A DNA stretch of 64,000 bases, taken from the NCBI RefSeq assembly GCF_026745355.1, contig NC_079210.1, positions 11,414,560 through 11,478,559 on the forward strand, given 5' to 3'. The position numbers and the translations under genes were made by a program. How positions within the stretch are numbered: position 1 is the first letter of the stretch; each line of letters opens with the position of its first letter. A model generated the notes under the pieces. The model was not told where the DNA came from. It was given only the letters and a program-made list of their open reading frames with translations, and searched no databases. Shown here piece after piece: positions 1 through 12,423 of this stretch. Source of the DNA: Beta vulgaris subsp. vulgaris. Lineage: Eukaryota; Streptophyta; Magnoliopsida; Caryophyllales; Amaranthaceae.

Positions 1-1260
<1,260 letters not shown>

Positions 1261-1980
1261 GAGTGTGCTTGTGGAAGGTGGCAAGTCAGTGGTATTCCAT
1301 ATAAGCATGGAATTAAAGCCATATTGGATGCTGTTAAAGACCCACTAGACTATGTCTCAGATTGGTTTAGTGTATCTAGGTAGAAAGCAACTTATAATGG
1401 CAACATTTCACCAATCCCTAAGTCAGAGTAGTGGCCAGATTTAACCAACACTTATTCCTCCAACCATGAAAAGAGGAATTGGTAGACCATCTAGGAACAG
1501 GAGAAGAGAGGAAGGAGAACAGAAGAAAGGAAAGAGAAACACCATTTTACAATGCAAGAAATGCAAGGACTTTGGTCATAACTCAAAGACTTGCAAAGGT
1601 GGGGCTAAGCTAGGGAACCAAGGGAGCAGCAAGGAGGTGGTGTGCAACCTAGACCTGAAGGCAGCAGCTAGGCCTCTAAAAGAAGACAAAGTCAGAGCAG
1701 TGGCCACATTGAAGTTAACTCCAATCTCATTGATTTTTGATGATCAATCTGTCACAACCAGACTTAGAGCAACCAACAAGAAGACTTGCAACAAGAAGAC
1801 AAGTTGATTTTGCATCATCTACCCAACCTACCACAACTGCCAACCCTCCTTAGCAATATAAGTCATATTCTAGCTAACCTACCACAACTGGAAACCCTCC
1901 TCATCAACATCACTCACCTTCTAGCCAACCTTCAACAAGTGGCACTAGAAGAATTAGTTCTAAAAGGCAGAAGATTATGA
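1261..1980 (+). pseudogene. MULE transposase C-terminal remnant (SWIM and CCHC zinc fingers)
   Basis: Three successive frames give the C-terminal half of a Mutator-like transposase. Frame 1 from 1261 reads a SWIM finger (ECACGRWQVSGIPYKHGIKAI) in which the third ligand Cys is Tyr (GIPYKH instead of GIPCKH). A stop follows at 1381. A frameshift near 1450 leads to GRPSRNRRR and the knuckle CKKCKDFGHNSKTC (CX2CX4HX4C), followed by a Ser/Pro/Thr-rich tail after another shift near 1805. In this family the SWIM and knuckle regions follow the catalytic domain. The catalytic domain itself is absent because the LTR at 1-1260 cuts the gene. It is clearly dead. Confidence 0.8.
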
Positions 1981-2424
1981 ACAGAATGGCCCTTCTTTGA
2001 AGATTATGAACATAATGTGGTGTTTTTTTTTTTTGTGAACAATTGAGCCTAAGATACAATTGGCTATAACTTTTGTTCAGCTTTTTGGGTACTCTGGAAA
2101 ATTGCACTATCTGTAGGGTGTATTGGTGCTTGTTCAACTTTTTGGATATTTGTTCAATTTGCACTAATTGTAAACTCTTTATTTGAATTATATGAATCAT
2201 GCACCTGGCTTTTGTAGTTTAATTCATATATGGTTTGAGATTGTTAAGGAGAGCAAATTCAGATTAATTCACCAAAAGTGCAACAATTTTTATTAATTCA
2301 CTAAAAGTGCAACATTACACCAAAAGTGCAATTACAAAAACCCTAACTTTCATCATTTGTCCAACAACTACACCAACTGAGTAGGATATTCCTATCTCAT
2401 TACATCTTTACTAGCAATTTCACC

Positions 2425-2813
2425 CTAATTCACAATTACAAGTAGAACAACATACATAAACAAGCCAATTTTAACCATCTTCTTCAAATATTTGAGAAGT
2501 CCTTCAACCTTCTCCTTCAAATCAGTAATTTCGTGCTTCATCTCCAACAAACCTTCCTCTTCATGCATTACACCATGTTCATCACCAACACGCATCAACA
2601 GCTTCTCAAGGGTCTCTCCTCTCACAACAAAATTGTTGTTGTTCAGCCACAAGAAGAACTAATAGTAGTCACATTTGAAGTAGCCCTTTTGCGGATTTCT
2701 TTAGGAACCAGATACATGTAGCTTTGCAATTTTTGCAGGGCAGCCGTTGCACCTTGGACTTATGAATTCCAGTTCGCAACCATTGTAGGACTTAGAAGAA
2801 TAAGACTTGACAT
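2425..2813 (-). pseudogene. GRF-type zinc-finger protein with coiled coil and C-terminal hydrophobic segment
   Basis: Read on the minus strand, one frame gives SYNG, then PRCNGCPAK, a VSGS segment, RNPQKGYFKCDYY and FFLWL. This matches the order of a plant GRF zinc finger (Cys pair, NPGR-like turn, F-x-C, FFxW). Two in-frame stops lie inside it (after VSGS and after CDYY). A charged helix (EMKHEITDLKEKVEGLLKYL) and a hydrophobic tail (about GLFMYVVLLVIV) follow, as in the small GRF proteins with a C-terminal membrane anchor. The start is unclear because the upstream ATG at 2813 is in another frame. It lies convergent to the MULE transposase remnant, so it was probably carried by that element. 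Confidence 0.6.
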
Positions 2814-2982
2814 ATTCAGTAATGGAAGAGAGGGATAAGAGATGTAGATTGGAAAGAGAGAGGATGGAAGAGATGCGAGTGATTTAAAGAAGACGGGAAA
2901 GAGAACAGCATGTTTTGGTGGGAAAAGTTCCCACAATTTGTTAGGGTTTAACAAAAGTAACAGTCAACTTAACATTGACTTA

Positions 2983-3098
2983 ACGGGAAGGTACCATAGA
3001 GATTACTTAAAAAGTATGAGGGTAATACAGAGAGAAAAAAAAAGTGAGGGTGCAGCGTAGAATTTTAAATAACACAAGGGCACACCATAGAAAAACCC
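2983..3098. repeat. probable terminal inverted repeat of the MULE remnant
   Basis: On the minus strand the segment begins GGGTTTTTCTATGGTGTGCC and continues with CACCCTCAC and TACCCTCATAC motifs. This is the style of plant Mutator-like termini and lies just outside the GRF fragment. The partner end has been lost to the LTR insertion at 1-1260, so neither the TIR pairing nor a 9-bp TSD can be shown. Confidence 0.4.
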
Positions 3099-4480
3099 TT
3101 ATTTTTTTCTCTATGTAATATGTATAGTAAAATGTTTTCTATGAATTTGAAAAACTAAAAAGTACATTAAATGATGAATTATAAATGATAAAATAGTTAG
3201 ATTAATAGATGAGCTATTTAAAATTTATAGGAAGATATGTTATGATTTGTTTTGCTTTATACTCCCAAATTGCGTTATTCAACGGAATTCCACCTGACAT
3301 AATAATTAGAGGTGCCTTCTTATACTTTCAACTCTCAAGTAATTATTTCTCTAGCGAAAGAGGAAAGTTCAATTATTAAGCTCGAAAAGTTGTTCTATTG
3401 GATGGCTTAGTCATATTATTTAAGAAATTTTTCAATGGCAAGGTATATACACATTTTTTAGTTGATGGAAAATTTACTTTCGTAATTTTATAATAAATAT
3501 GTGAAAAGATCGTTTGGGAAAAAATTGCTCAAATTTAAAAAATTATTTTCTTCCAATATATCACCTGCATTTCAAATTTTGTGGTTGGGAAGTATGAGCT
3601 CTCATAACAATCATAATTTCTAAACAATAAAATTAGATTACATTAGTTTATAGTTGTAGGCATTTGAAGTTGTGCTACCAACACAAGTTTAATTTTGTAC
3701 AAAAATTAATTTTAATTTTGTAAAGAATACTAAATAAACTATAAAATGAGATTCTATATTCTGTGATGAACGTCCTTCTAAATTCACTGACATATTAAAT
3801 TGAAAATAAAAATATAAAGATGAAATTACTTGATTGCAACCTAAAAAAGGACAATAATGCAAAAGTTTGATTTTTAACATCAAACATCTAATAAGGTGAC
3901 CACTCATTTAACTTTAATCAATAATCAGATTAGTGGGTTTCTAATAGTTTGTCCAAAATATCGGATTTAATCATTAAAATATATTTAGATCTTTGTTAGC
4001 ATATACAACGTGAAAAAACAATCATAAAGCATAATAAAAATAATTCCAAAAAAGAATCAAAACCACTATGAAAATAATTAATATTACAAGTGAAGAAAAT
4101 AAATAAATATATATACATGAATATAGAGAAAAGTGTTAGGGGACATCATGAAAACACGCGTTAGTAAACAACAAGATGAATACAAAAAGAAAAGAATGGG
4201 GAAAAACCCTCATAAATTATACCATTTTGCTATTGTCGCTTGCTTGTACAGATCTCAAATACCAAACTATAAAGTCTTTTTAGAAAGAGAAGTGCGTTGA
4301 TGTATTTGTTTAAATGATTTTCAGTGTTTGATGGAGGTTTCTATATAAAAGTATGAGAGGGTATCATTTTTTAGAGAGAGAAATTGGAGAAATAGAAGTT
4401 TAAAATAAAGAGAAAAAGCTCTTTAAAAGTCGAAAAAAGAAAGGTCGTAATAGAGAAATCCGAAAATTAGGGTTAAAAAG
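3099..4480. other. AT-rich intergenic sequence, no gene seen
   Basis: Open frames are short and low-complexity. I see no conserved protein motif, LTR end or RNA gene on either strand. Confidence 0.6.
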
Positions 4481-5760
4481 GAGCTATAGGGCATCCGCAA
4501 GACTTGCTTGTCGCGTAAGCGTCTCGAGCGGAGCACACAAAGGTTGTGTGAGACGCACATCCGCTACACAAACTCATGCATCAACGCACAAAACTCCACA
4601 TCCCAAGAAAATCTCGAGTCTTTTTAGAGTTTTGCAAGAAGCCCGTCCTTGCACCAGATTCCAAAGACTTGCGCAGCGTGCAATTCATGCACATCAGCAG
4701 GCTTTGCAACGATTGTTTCTCTGGATCTCGATTTTGAATAATGGCTTATAATATGTCGCTAGAAAGTCACATATATCTAAAATCCAATGGATTTGGAATT
4801 AACCAATTGTAATTTATAAAGAAAGCATTATGGCCCACACAATAAAAGAGGCCTAATTTGAATATTCTTTTTAGTAATTAACTCATAAATTACGCGTTTT
4901 AAATCGGAATTATTGCATGTATATTACTGAAGACACGTAATCGTGTTTTTCCATTTTAACCGATGATGATATATATCGTTGTCTTACTTGGTCTGATACG
5001 AACGTGAGCAATCCAAAGAGCTAATCCTAAAATCGTTCTGAGTATGTCAAGTCTATTTATTTATTTAAAAAGGTCCAAGCCCAATTTTAAAAGCCCAATT
5101 AATTATTAATTAAAATTTGGATTTATCCCTTTCTTAAAAGCCCAATTAATTATTCATCATCATAATTGTATTTTCGATTACGATATAATTATTTTGTAAG
5201 ATAAGATATATTGTGAAATTCAGATTTAATCTTCTAGAAAGATGATTTCAAAATAAAAATGATAATACTCAATAAAGGATAAAATGATCTTTTAATTTGG
5301 ATAGAAAGTAAAATCTGACCAGATTTGCGGTTGTGCGACGCAGAGGTTGTTGCATCCCGCGCACCAATGGTGCGCACTATCTACCTTTGGACACTCAGGA
5401 AAATCAGAGAATGCAAGTAGGATGCGTATTCAGACTGCTGTGCGCGCGACACATCACTGTTGCGTTGGTGTAACTCCTAAGCGTTAAGGTCATTAGGCCC
5501 GCGCTCTGTGCGTTCTCAAATCTTATCTTATTTTTCATTTTTTCCTACAAATAGGCCTTGTTCCACAGAATTTTTGGCACGACGTTCAACTGTTATTTCA
5601 CATTACATACTCTAAGCATACTCCTTCTAAAGACTTCAAACACTCGTATACTTTCTCAATCTCCATTGATTTCGATTTAAGCTTCAAGTTTGCTCCTCCC
5701 AAAAGTCGATATCCGCTAAGACCCAGGACTATATTCCTGAGGATACTTAATATTTCAATC
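4481..5760. other. unassigned island with GC-richer blocks, possibly old LTR sequence
   Basis: Two blocks (about 4490-4720 and 5320-5520) are rich in GCGCAC/GACGCA motifs and stand out from AT-rich surroundings. A possible TATA-like signal (CTACAAATAGGCC) lies near 5545, followed by a CT-rich leader-like segment. That arrangement recalls an LTR U3-R-U5 region, but I cannot find paired copies, a PBS or a TSD. Confidence 0.25.
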
Positions 5761-6776
5761 AATATTTAATTGCTTAAAGTTACTAATGCATTTTTGATAA
5801 TGTAGATCTTAAACAATTCATGTCTTTTTTACACCAAACTCTAATCTTTTCTTTATATTTTGGACTTTATGCACATATATTCATGTTTATGTGGTTATTG
5901 CTTTTATCACCCTAATATGCTTATAATTGCTAATCAAAGACCCAAATAAATATTCTCATGTCTAATAAGATAATTTGGACAATTATTTAGAAACTTAGTA
6001 ATTTGATTGCTTAATGAACATATAAACAAAAATTAGTCTTTTGGTGTTTAATAAACCAACCGATATTAATTTTTGAGGTTTTGAAATATATTGTTTGGTT
6101 ATTTAACTGCATAAAACTAGATCCGTGAATCGTATTTAGTATAAGCTAGTTGCAAATCGTTAGATCAGCATTCATGGGTTTATAAACAATTGTTGCAATT
6201 GTTGAAATATAAGCTAGTATAAACATATTGTTGCAATTGTTGCAATATGTTTATACAGAATTGTTGAAATCTAAGGTAGCAATGGGTTTCATTGCTCCAT
6301 TAATATTAAATTCAAAAGTTTAAAGATCAGCATTCATGGGTTTTGGAAGGAGAATTTTTGGTGTTATAGACGGAGAAAGAGAGGATCAGATATACGTGGT
6401 ATAAGCTTGCAATTTCACGATATTGGTTAGTAAGGCTGTGCGAAATCTAACGATTAAGATTAGATTGATGCTTTCGACGACTAGCTAGCTAGCTAGCTTA
6501 TACATATTTTGAATATTTAAATTCGGGTTTCATTGCTGCAAATCAACAATTTGTGCAAAATGCTTAAAACCAAAGAAAATGAACTTAAAAAATTGCAAAA
6601 AAGCACGTCAAAAAACTACTACATGCCAGAAGCACCTTAGATAAAAAATAAATTAACGGGAGGAATTGGGGGAAAAACTGGTCTTCGTTATACTGGTGAC
6701 AACAATAGAACCAACTAATAGTGCCCTAGAGAAACCATATGGATTAAGGAGTTCAAAAAAGGTTTCATTTGACATA
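5761..6776. other. AT-rich sequence with small repeats, no gene
   Basis: Contains two copies of GATCAGCATTCATGGGTTT (about 6162 and 6325), several TTGTTGCAATTG units and a short CTAG run at 6481-6498. No coding signature was recognised. Confidence 0.5.
6218..6255. repeat. short perfect inverted repeat
   Basis: TATAAACATATTG and its reverse complement CAATATGTTTATA flank a 12-base TTGCAATTGTTG centre. It could form a 13-bp stem. No adjacent gene suggests that it is a terminator. Confidence 0.8.
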
Positions 6777-7191
6777 GTCTTCCTGGGGCGTGCCACCTAT
6801 TATTGGAAAGCTCTTTGAGTATAGTTTTCAAATCCACTGAAATTATTCAATTCCCAGAAATACATCAAAAGTTACGGTTAGAAGAGTAGACGTGACTCCT
6901 TTTGCCACATTTCTTCTAATGATTTTTCGCTCAAACTCGTACTACCTATACTCCAAACAATCCTCATGCAAAGCGCCTTCTTTCAAATTCTCCTAATGCT
7001 CAAGCTTCTCTAGTCATACTCTATATATGTTCTCAATACCTGAAATTCATCAAAAATATGAAAACATACCAAATAGAATTAGAATAGCATAACTTGAGAA
7101 TGTAATGCAATAATGAACCTAATATGAATCTAATGCTCTAAAATACAACCTATATGCACCTAAAAACTATATATGAATATGACATATATCA
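6777..7191 (-). repeat. left LTR-like copy of the small element
   Basis: Matches 8809-9230 with many substitutions and small indels. It ends TATATCA directly before the polypurine tract at 7192-7204. The left boundary is set only by loss of similarity. Confidence 0.5.
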
Positions 7192-8808
7192 AACTCCTCC
7201 AAGCAAAATCATTGCTTGCCCTCAAGCAATAAGACAAGAAACATTGGAAAAGTAAGGCAACCAACTATGTGGGATTACGATAAAGCCAAACACTTAACTA
7301 AAAACATGAGAGATATAATCACTATTCAAAATAAGCATTAGAACAATCTTGAGCACAAAGCTTCATAGCATGTCATGTAACACAATCTAGTCTCCACACA
7401 TACCAAAAACCATCTCCCCCAAGCTAGACTTAACCAACCCTAATAAACCTCACTATAATTATGTGCACTCAAATGTTCATGTGTCTAAGGGATAGGTGGT
7501 GACTCTCAACCTAAATCAGGTCGACTAATGTGAAGTATAAACTCTTTAACTTTAACATTTTATCTCACTTCTTACTCGACAATACAATAGCCAATGATCA
7601 AGAGGACTTTTATGAGTTGTAATGGGTCGAGGTGAAAGGTAGGTGGAAAAACCAAGAAAGGGGAGCACCATATAAGTGAAAATATGGCCAAAAAATGTAA
7701 GTACAACTCCACGCAATAACCAAAAATATCAAAGTATATAACCAACAACTTTTTTTTTTCATTCAAGAATTCAAAATAAACTTTTTTCGTTCTTTCACTT
7801 TATTCACAACTCTTTTGTCGGTTTTTTTTCATGTCATTTTTTTCAAACTTTTAATTTAGTTTCCACACTCACTAAACCTACCTTTCCATCCATCTAAACC
7901 ATAAATAGAGCACTTGAATTCAATACAAACCAAATCAAAGCTAATACTTGCTCTCCCAAGCTAGCATAGACATGGGACAAGAATTAAATGAGGAAAAGGG
8001 CTTGTAATGTAGGTATAATTAAACACAGTCAGAAAGGCTCAACAGCTAGAGAAAATATAATATAAAACAAGAATAACTCTAGAGCTAAGATTATGAAATA
8101 AAATTCCTCAATCATAACAAAATGTCTGCACTATCGAATATAAAGAGTACCAACTACCAAGGCAAAGTCAAGACCAATTCGACAACTGATGAGAAACTAA
8201 TCGCACATGAAAGAATAGATATGATACAAATACATCAGTTATTAGGCACAAAAATGCACTTAAGTTAAGGTGTCTGCATAGTCAAGTTAAAACAAGCCAG
8301 AGAGAGATCAAACAATGTTACCGCAAACATCAAATGTAGAACTTCTTGCTGTGAACAATCATGAACAAGATGAATTGTGCTTAGGAATCATAGTAAAATA
8401 TCAACAAAGTTCTCAAAATGTGTTAGCAATAGACCCATAGATGCAACTAAAATGAAATGAAAAATGCTAATGCAACTAAGAAAGTAGTACGATTTTGTTG
8501 GTTGCACATAATTTCCCACTCCTTGTGAGCGATACAAACTATGTAACATCCTACGTACAAAAGCAATTAATAAAAACTAAAACTAAAACCATGAATAATG
8601 ATAATCGAGAGAAAGTGTTCTTCACAACAAGTGATTATTCCTAATATAGATAGGACTTAGTAACCTAATATGACTAGGAAAGTAAGTTACAAGATAAGAA
8701 AATTCGGAATAATAATTTAATGTGCGGATTTAGTCATCTTGCGCGTACGATAGAAAATTCCATCAAAAATAGTGCAAAATTCCCAATTGCACAACTCCTT
8801 GACTAGAA

Positions 8809-9230
8809 GTCTCCTTGGGATGTGCCACCTATAATTGGAAAACTCTTTAAGTCTACTTTCCAAATTCACTGTAATTATTCACTTCTCATAAACAAATAAA
8901 AAGTTGTGATCAAAAGAGTAGACGTAACTCCTTTTTTGCATTTATTTCTAATGATTTTCCGCTTTGTTTTCGCTCAAACTCGTACTAACTATGCTCCAAA
9001 CAATCCTTATGCAACGCACCTTTTCTCAAATACTCCTAATGCTAATATTAGCAAGCTATACTCCAAATATGTTCTCAATACTTGAAATAATTCATCAAAA
9101 AATGATAACATACAAATAGAAGTAAAATATCATAACTTGATAATATGATGCAACAATGAACCTTATATGAATCTGAATGCTAATCCAACTTAAATGCGCC
9201 TAAAAACTATATATAAAATACTACACATCA
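8809..9230 (-). repeat. right LTR-like copy of the small element
   Basis: Matches 6777-7191 and ends CACATCA at 9230. The left boundary is approximate and no primer-binding site is visible next to it. Confidence 0.5.
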
Positions 9231-9302
9231 CACTCTTTCTTTAATCTCTTACATAGAACTAGTTGACCAGAAATTGGCTTTGACATATCCAAATTGGCTT
9301 TT

Positions 9303-10760
9303 GGCTATATATGCAGGAATAATTGAATCGGTTTGAAAGAAATATGTTTGTCATCTTGTGGTAAAACATCTAGATAGGTTAATCATTGGTATCAAATGGG
9401 TGTTTAGAAATAAATTGGATGATCTTGGTAAAATAATCAGAAATAAGGATCGACTAGTTGTGAAAGGGTAAAATCAATACGAAGGAATTGATTATGATGA
9501 GACCTTTTCACTTTTAGCTAGATTGGAGGCTATAAGTATTTTGGTATCCTTTACTATTCATATGAATATGAAGCTATTTCAAACGGACGTTAATACTGCC
9601 TTTCTAAAAAGTTATTTCAAACAAAAAAGTATATGTTGAACAACAACCTGATTTTGAAGACAATGAGTTTGCAAATTAGGTTTTTAAATTAGATAAAGAT
9701 CTTTATGGTCTTAAACAAGTTCCTCGAGCTTGGTGTGAGGTTGTCTCACTTTTTGATGAAAATGGTTACAAGATCGAGGGGAACAATTGATAAAGCATTG
9801 TTTATCAAAACTAGGGACCAAATCTAGGGGTGTTCATGGGTGATTATCTGTCCCATAAAAACAATAAGTTCCAGTTCGCTCTTTTTGTGAACCATAACCA
9901 GTAATTGTTTAGGTCGGTTACCGCATAAGCGGGTAACTGTTTTTTCGGTACAGCTTTTCGGTTAACTCTTAGCCGTTATCTAAATTTTACTATTATATTT
10001 TACTTAATGTAGATATATATTTTTAATTTTTTTTTGCATATATTTTATATTATATATACTCTAATATGAAATGTATTATAAAGCAGATAATAAAGATATT
10101 TGTAAACATAACTAACACTAATAATTCACTCCATTTCCTAATTATAGTGTTTATATTGGTACTAGAGTTTCTAGATAATCACATACTTTCTCTAATTATT
10201 GTAACTTAGTAACAAATATTAGAATTAATGTAATTGTTTGAAAATATCACCATAATTATATTACACAAAAAATATATTTCGGTATTTTGGTTAACAATTC
10301 ACTCAAAAATCATTACCGTAACTGTATCGTTTGATTGTTAATTTTATCGGTTCGGTAATAGTACCATTAAGACATTTTTTATCGATACGAATACCACTCA
10401 TTTTAATTGGTTTTTTGGTATTTCGGTTTCTGTTTTTAATGAACACCCCTAGCCAGATCTATTAGTACGTAGTTCAAATTTATGTGATGATATACTGTTT
10501 GGATCTACTAATAAGTATTTTTTGTGATGAGCCTTCGATCTTATGTTAAGTGAATTTGAAATGAGCATCAAGGGAGAATTGAGATTCTTCCTTGGACTTT
10601 AGATCAAGTAATCAGTTGATGGAATCATGATTCATCAACAAAAGTATCTTAAAGAGCTTTTAAAGCCTCTACCAAACTTGATGTTGATTGGGAGGGAAAC
10701 GATGTATAAGCTTCATTGTATTGAGGTATGATTAGCCCTATTTCGTAACTAACAGCTAGT
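9303..10760 (+). pseudogene. copia reverse transcriptase, broken and interrupted by a MITE
   Basis: Translation gives [42 protein letters not shown] and FQTDVNTAFL, a clear Ty1/copia RT (the usual VDVKTAFL motif). Stops and frameshifts follow from 9465 onward. After the MITE at 9825-10451 the frame resumes with the YVDD region (near 10478) carrying a one-base deletion. FFLGL and a degenerate RGMI-LTAS block follow, cut at 10760 by the Athila insertion. The 5' end near 9303 is truncated beside the small LTR element. Confidence 0.8.
9825..10451. mobile_element. hAT-like MITE
   Basis: The termini are TAGGGGTGTTCAT on the left and ATGAACACCCCTA on the right, perfect 13-bp inverted repeats. The interior is AT-rich and non-coding, with GGTTCGG/TTCGGT words common in plant hAT-type MITEs. 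Flanking octamers ACCAAATC (9817-9824) and GCCAGATC (10452-10459) agree at 6 of 8 positions with transition differences, fitting a decayed 8-bp hAT target duplication. It interrupts the copia RT just before YVDD. Confidence 0.8.
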
Positions 10761-12410
10761 TGATAAGAGGTTTTTTGTGTGTCGTTCAGGCACCAAAAAT
10801 TGTTTTTCAAACAATACTTATAAAACCTAACAAGCAATTACTAAGTAAATAGTAAGGGTAAGTCTAGGGTCGATCCACAGGGAAAATGGGATCAATTCAA
10901 GTCTATCAAGTCTATACTACCTAATTGAAGGGTATTTGGAGGTTAAAAAAGATTTGGTAACAACTATGACTAGCTGATAACAAGAACTAGCAAACAACTC
11001 GAATTAATTAATCAAATAGGAAGACACTAGATTTAAGGTTACTAATATGAATAAGAATGGACAATGAATGTTAATGCGATTGTGAAAAAAATTAAAGGAG
11101 ATGATTATGCCCGGTTTAGTTTTCCTCTAAAATACTCGAGTCCTCTCTCGAATGGTCCTCAAGAATAATCACTTAATCAATCAACTAAATCCTCTCTCGA
11201 ATGGTCTTTAGTAAATTAATTAAGAGATTCGATAAATTCGGAAAACCCCTAATAATAAGGATCCCTTAAATTTCTACATAATATCTTGGCCTAGAAATTA
11301 AGTTGATTCTTGGGGATGAGAAAAGAGTTCAAAATTCGATTTAAAAACATTTGAATTCAAAATACAAAGTATAAATGTGATCAATATCTACTCTAAGGTC
11401 TTAAAACACCAAGATCGATGCATAAACTTCTTTAAAACATCACAATCACATCAACAAAACATTTTAAACCCTAATCCATACTTTCGCCCTTACCCTATAT
11501 AAGACACTACCCATTAATCATGGATTCTAAGCAATTAAACATAAAATTTATGACTAATCTAAGGCTAAACATGGTTTAGAGATAATAAAACTAATAGAAA
11601 TAACAATTATGAGAGTATAAGAATGAAGAACTAATAACAAGGAAGAACAAGAACAACCACGAAAAGAATGAAATAAAAACTAAAACTTCAAATTGAATTG
11701 AATGAAAAGTACTTTGAATGATCGGAATCACAAACTATGATTAATTAATCTCAAATCTCAATAAAGCTAAAGTGTTTATCTCTCTAGTATAAACCCTAGC
11801 AATACTCTCTAAAAACTCTAGAATAAAGCATTAGTTAAAACTAAAAACCAAACTATCGTTTTTAATGAGGCTCAACTTTTTTTCTTTTCGGAATCGAAGG
11901 GTGCGGGTGCACCAAAAGTAGGTGCGGGTGCACCAAAAGGAGGTGCGGGCGCACCACAAGCAGGTGCAAGCACACCTCACCCTTCTGTCTCAAAATCAGG
12001 ATCCCTCGTCATATAGTGCGGGCGCACCATGGTTTTCTGACTTTTGTCTTCAAAAACAACTGAAGGTGCGGGCACACCATCGTACGCGGGCATCTCTAAC
12101 TCAATGCGGGCGCACCTCAAGCTCCCTCGGCTTCTCTAACTCATCCCTTAAACCATATCTCGCAATACTCGGCCCCAAAAAGGGTCATACCTGCAATGAA
12201 AACACGAGAAAACATGGTGAAAGCATATCAACTGTACTAGAAATTCAATCAAAATAGATCGAAAATCTAGCAAAACGTCACTAAGATCAATCAATGATCA
12301 AGTGAAGAAGTAGAAAGGGAAAAGAGGAGAAAAGATGGGAGAAAAGAGAATAAAGAGGACCCAACTAAACCAAAAGGAGGTCATAAAGTGCGTTAGAAAC
12401 GCACTTATCA
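10761..12410 (-). repeat. Athila 3' LTR
   Basis: 1650 bp, TG...CA, with its counterpart at 30166-30816 plus 41995-42981. Both copies show the same start, the same TCCTCTCTCGAATGGTC repeats, the same block of GTGCGGGCGCACC palindromes and the same end. They differ by scattered substitutions and short indels. Confidence 0.9.
11900..12116. repeat. cluster of GGTGCGGGCGCACC-like palindromes in the Athila LTR
   Basis: Six or more imperfect copies of a GC-rich palindromic motif (GGTGCGGGCGCACC and variants), spaced irregularly in an otherwise AT-rich LTR. The same block is present in the other LTR at 42464-42704. The open frame through it (11922-12257) is not a gene. Confidence 0.85.
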
Positions 12411-12423
12411 AACTCCCCCAAGC
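12411..12423 (-). other. Athila polypurine tract
   Basis: Minus strand GCTTGGGGGAGTT, immediately upstream of the 3' LTR start TGATAAG. It is the expected plus-strand priming site. Confidence 0.85.

Larger units (their letters stand above)
6777..9230 (-). mobile_element. small non-coding LTR-type element with two decayed LTR copies
   Basis: Two direct copies (6777-7191 and 8809-9230) share long matching blocks such as the GTGCCACCTAT-ATTGGAAA and TCAAACTCGTACTA regions, and both end in ...ATCA. Just right of the left copy is AACTCCTCCAAGC, minus strand GCTTGGAGGAGTT. That is a polypurine tract like the one beside the Athila LTR at 12411, and a CTCAAGCAATAAG context also resembles that element. 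The internal 1.6 kb has no protein coding. I infer a non-autonomous relative of the Athila/Tat group. No PBS or TSD was found. Confidence 0.5.

Noticed and set aside
11922..12257. Open frame of 111 residues on the plus strand
   Set aside because: Lies inside the Athila LTR palindrome cluster. A similar frame recurs at 42431-42727 only because it is the other LTR.
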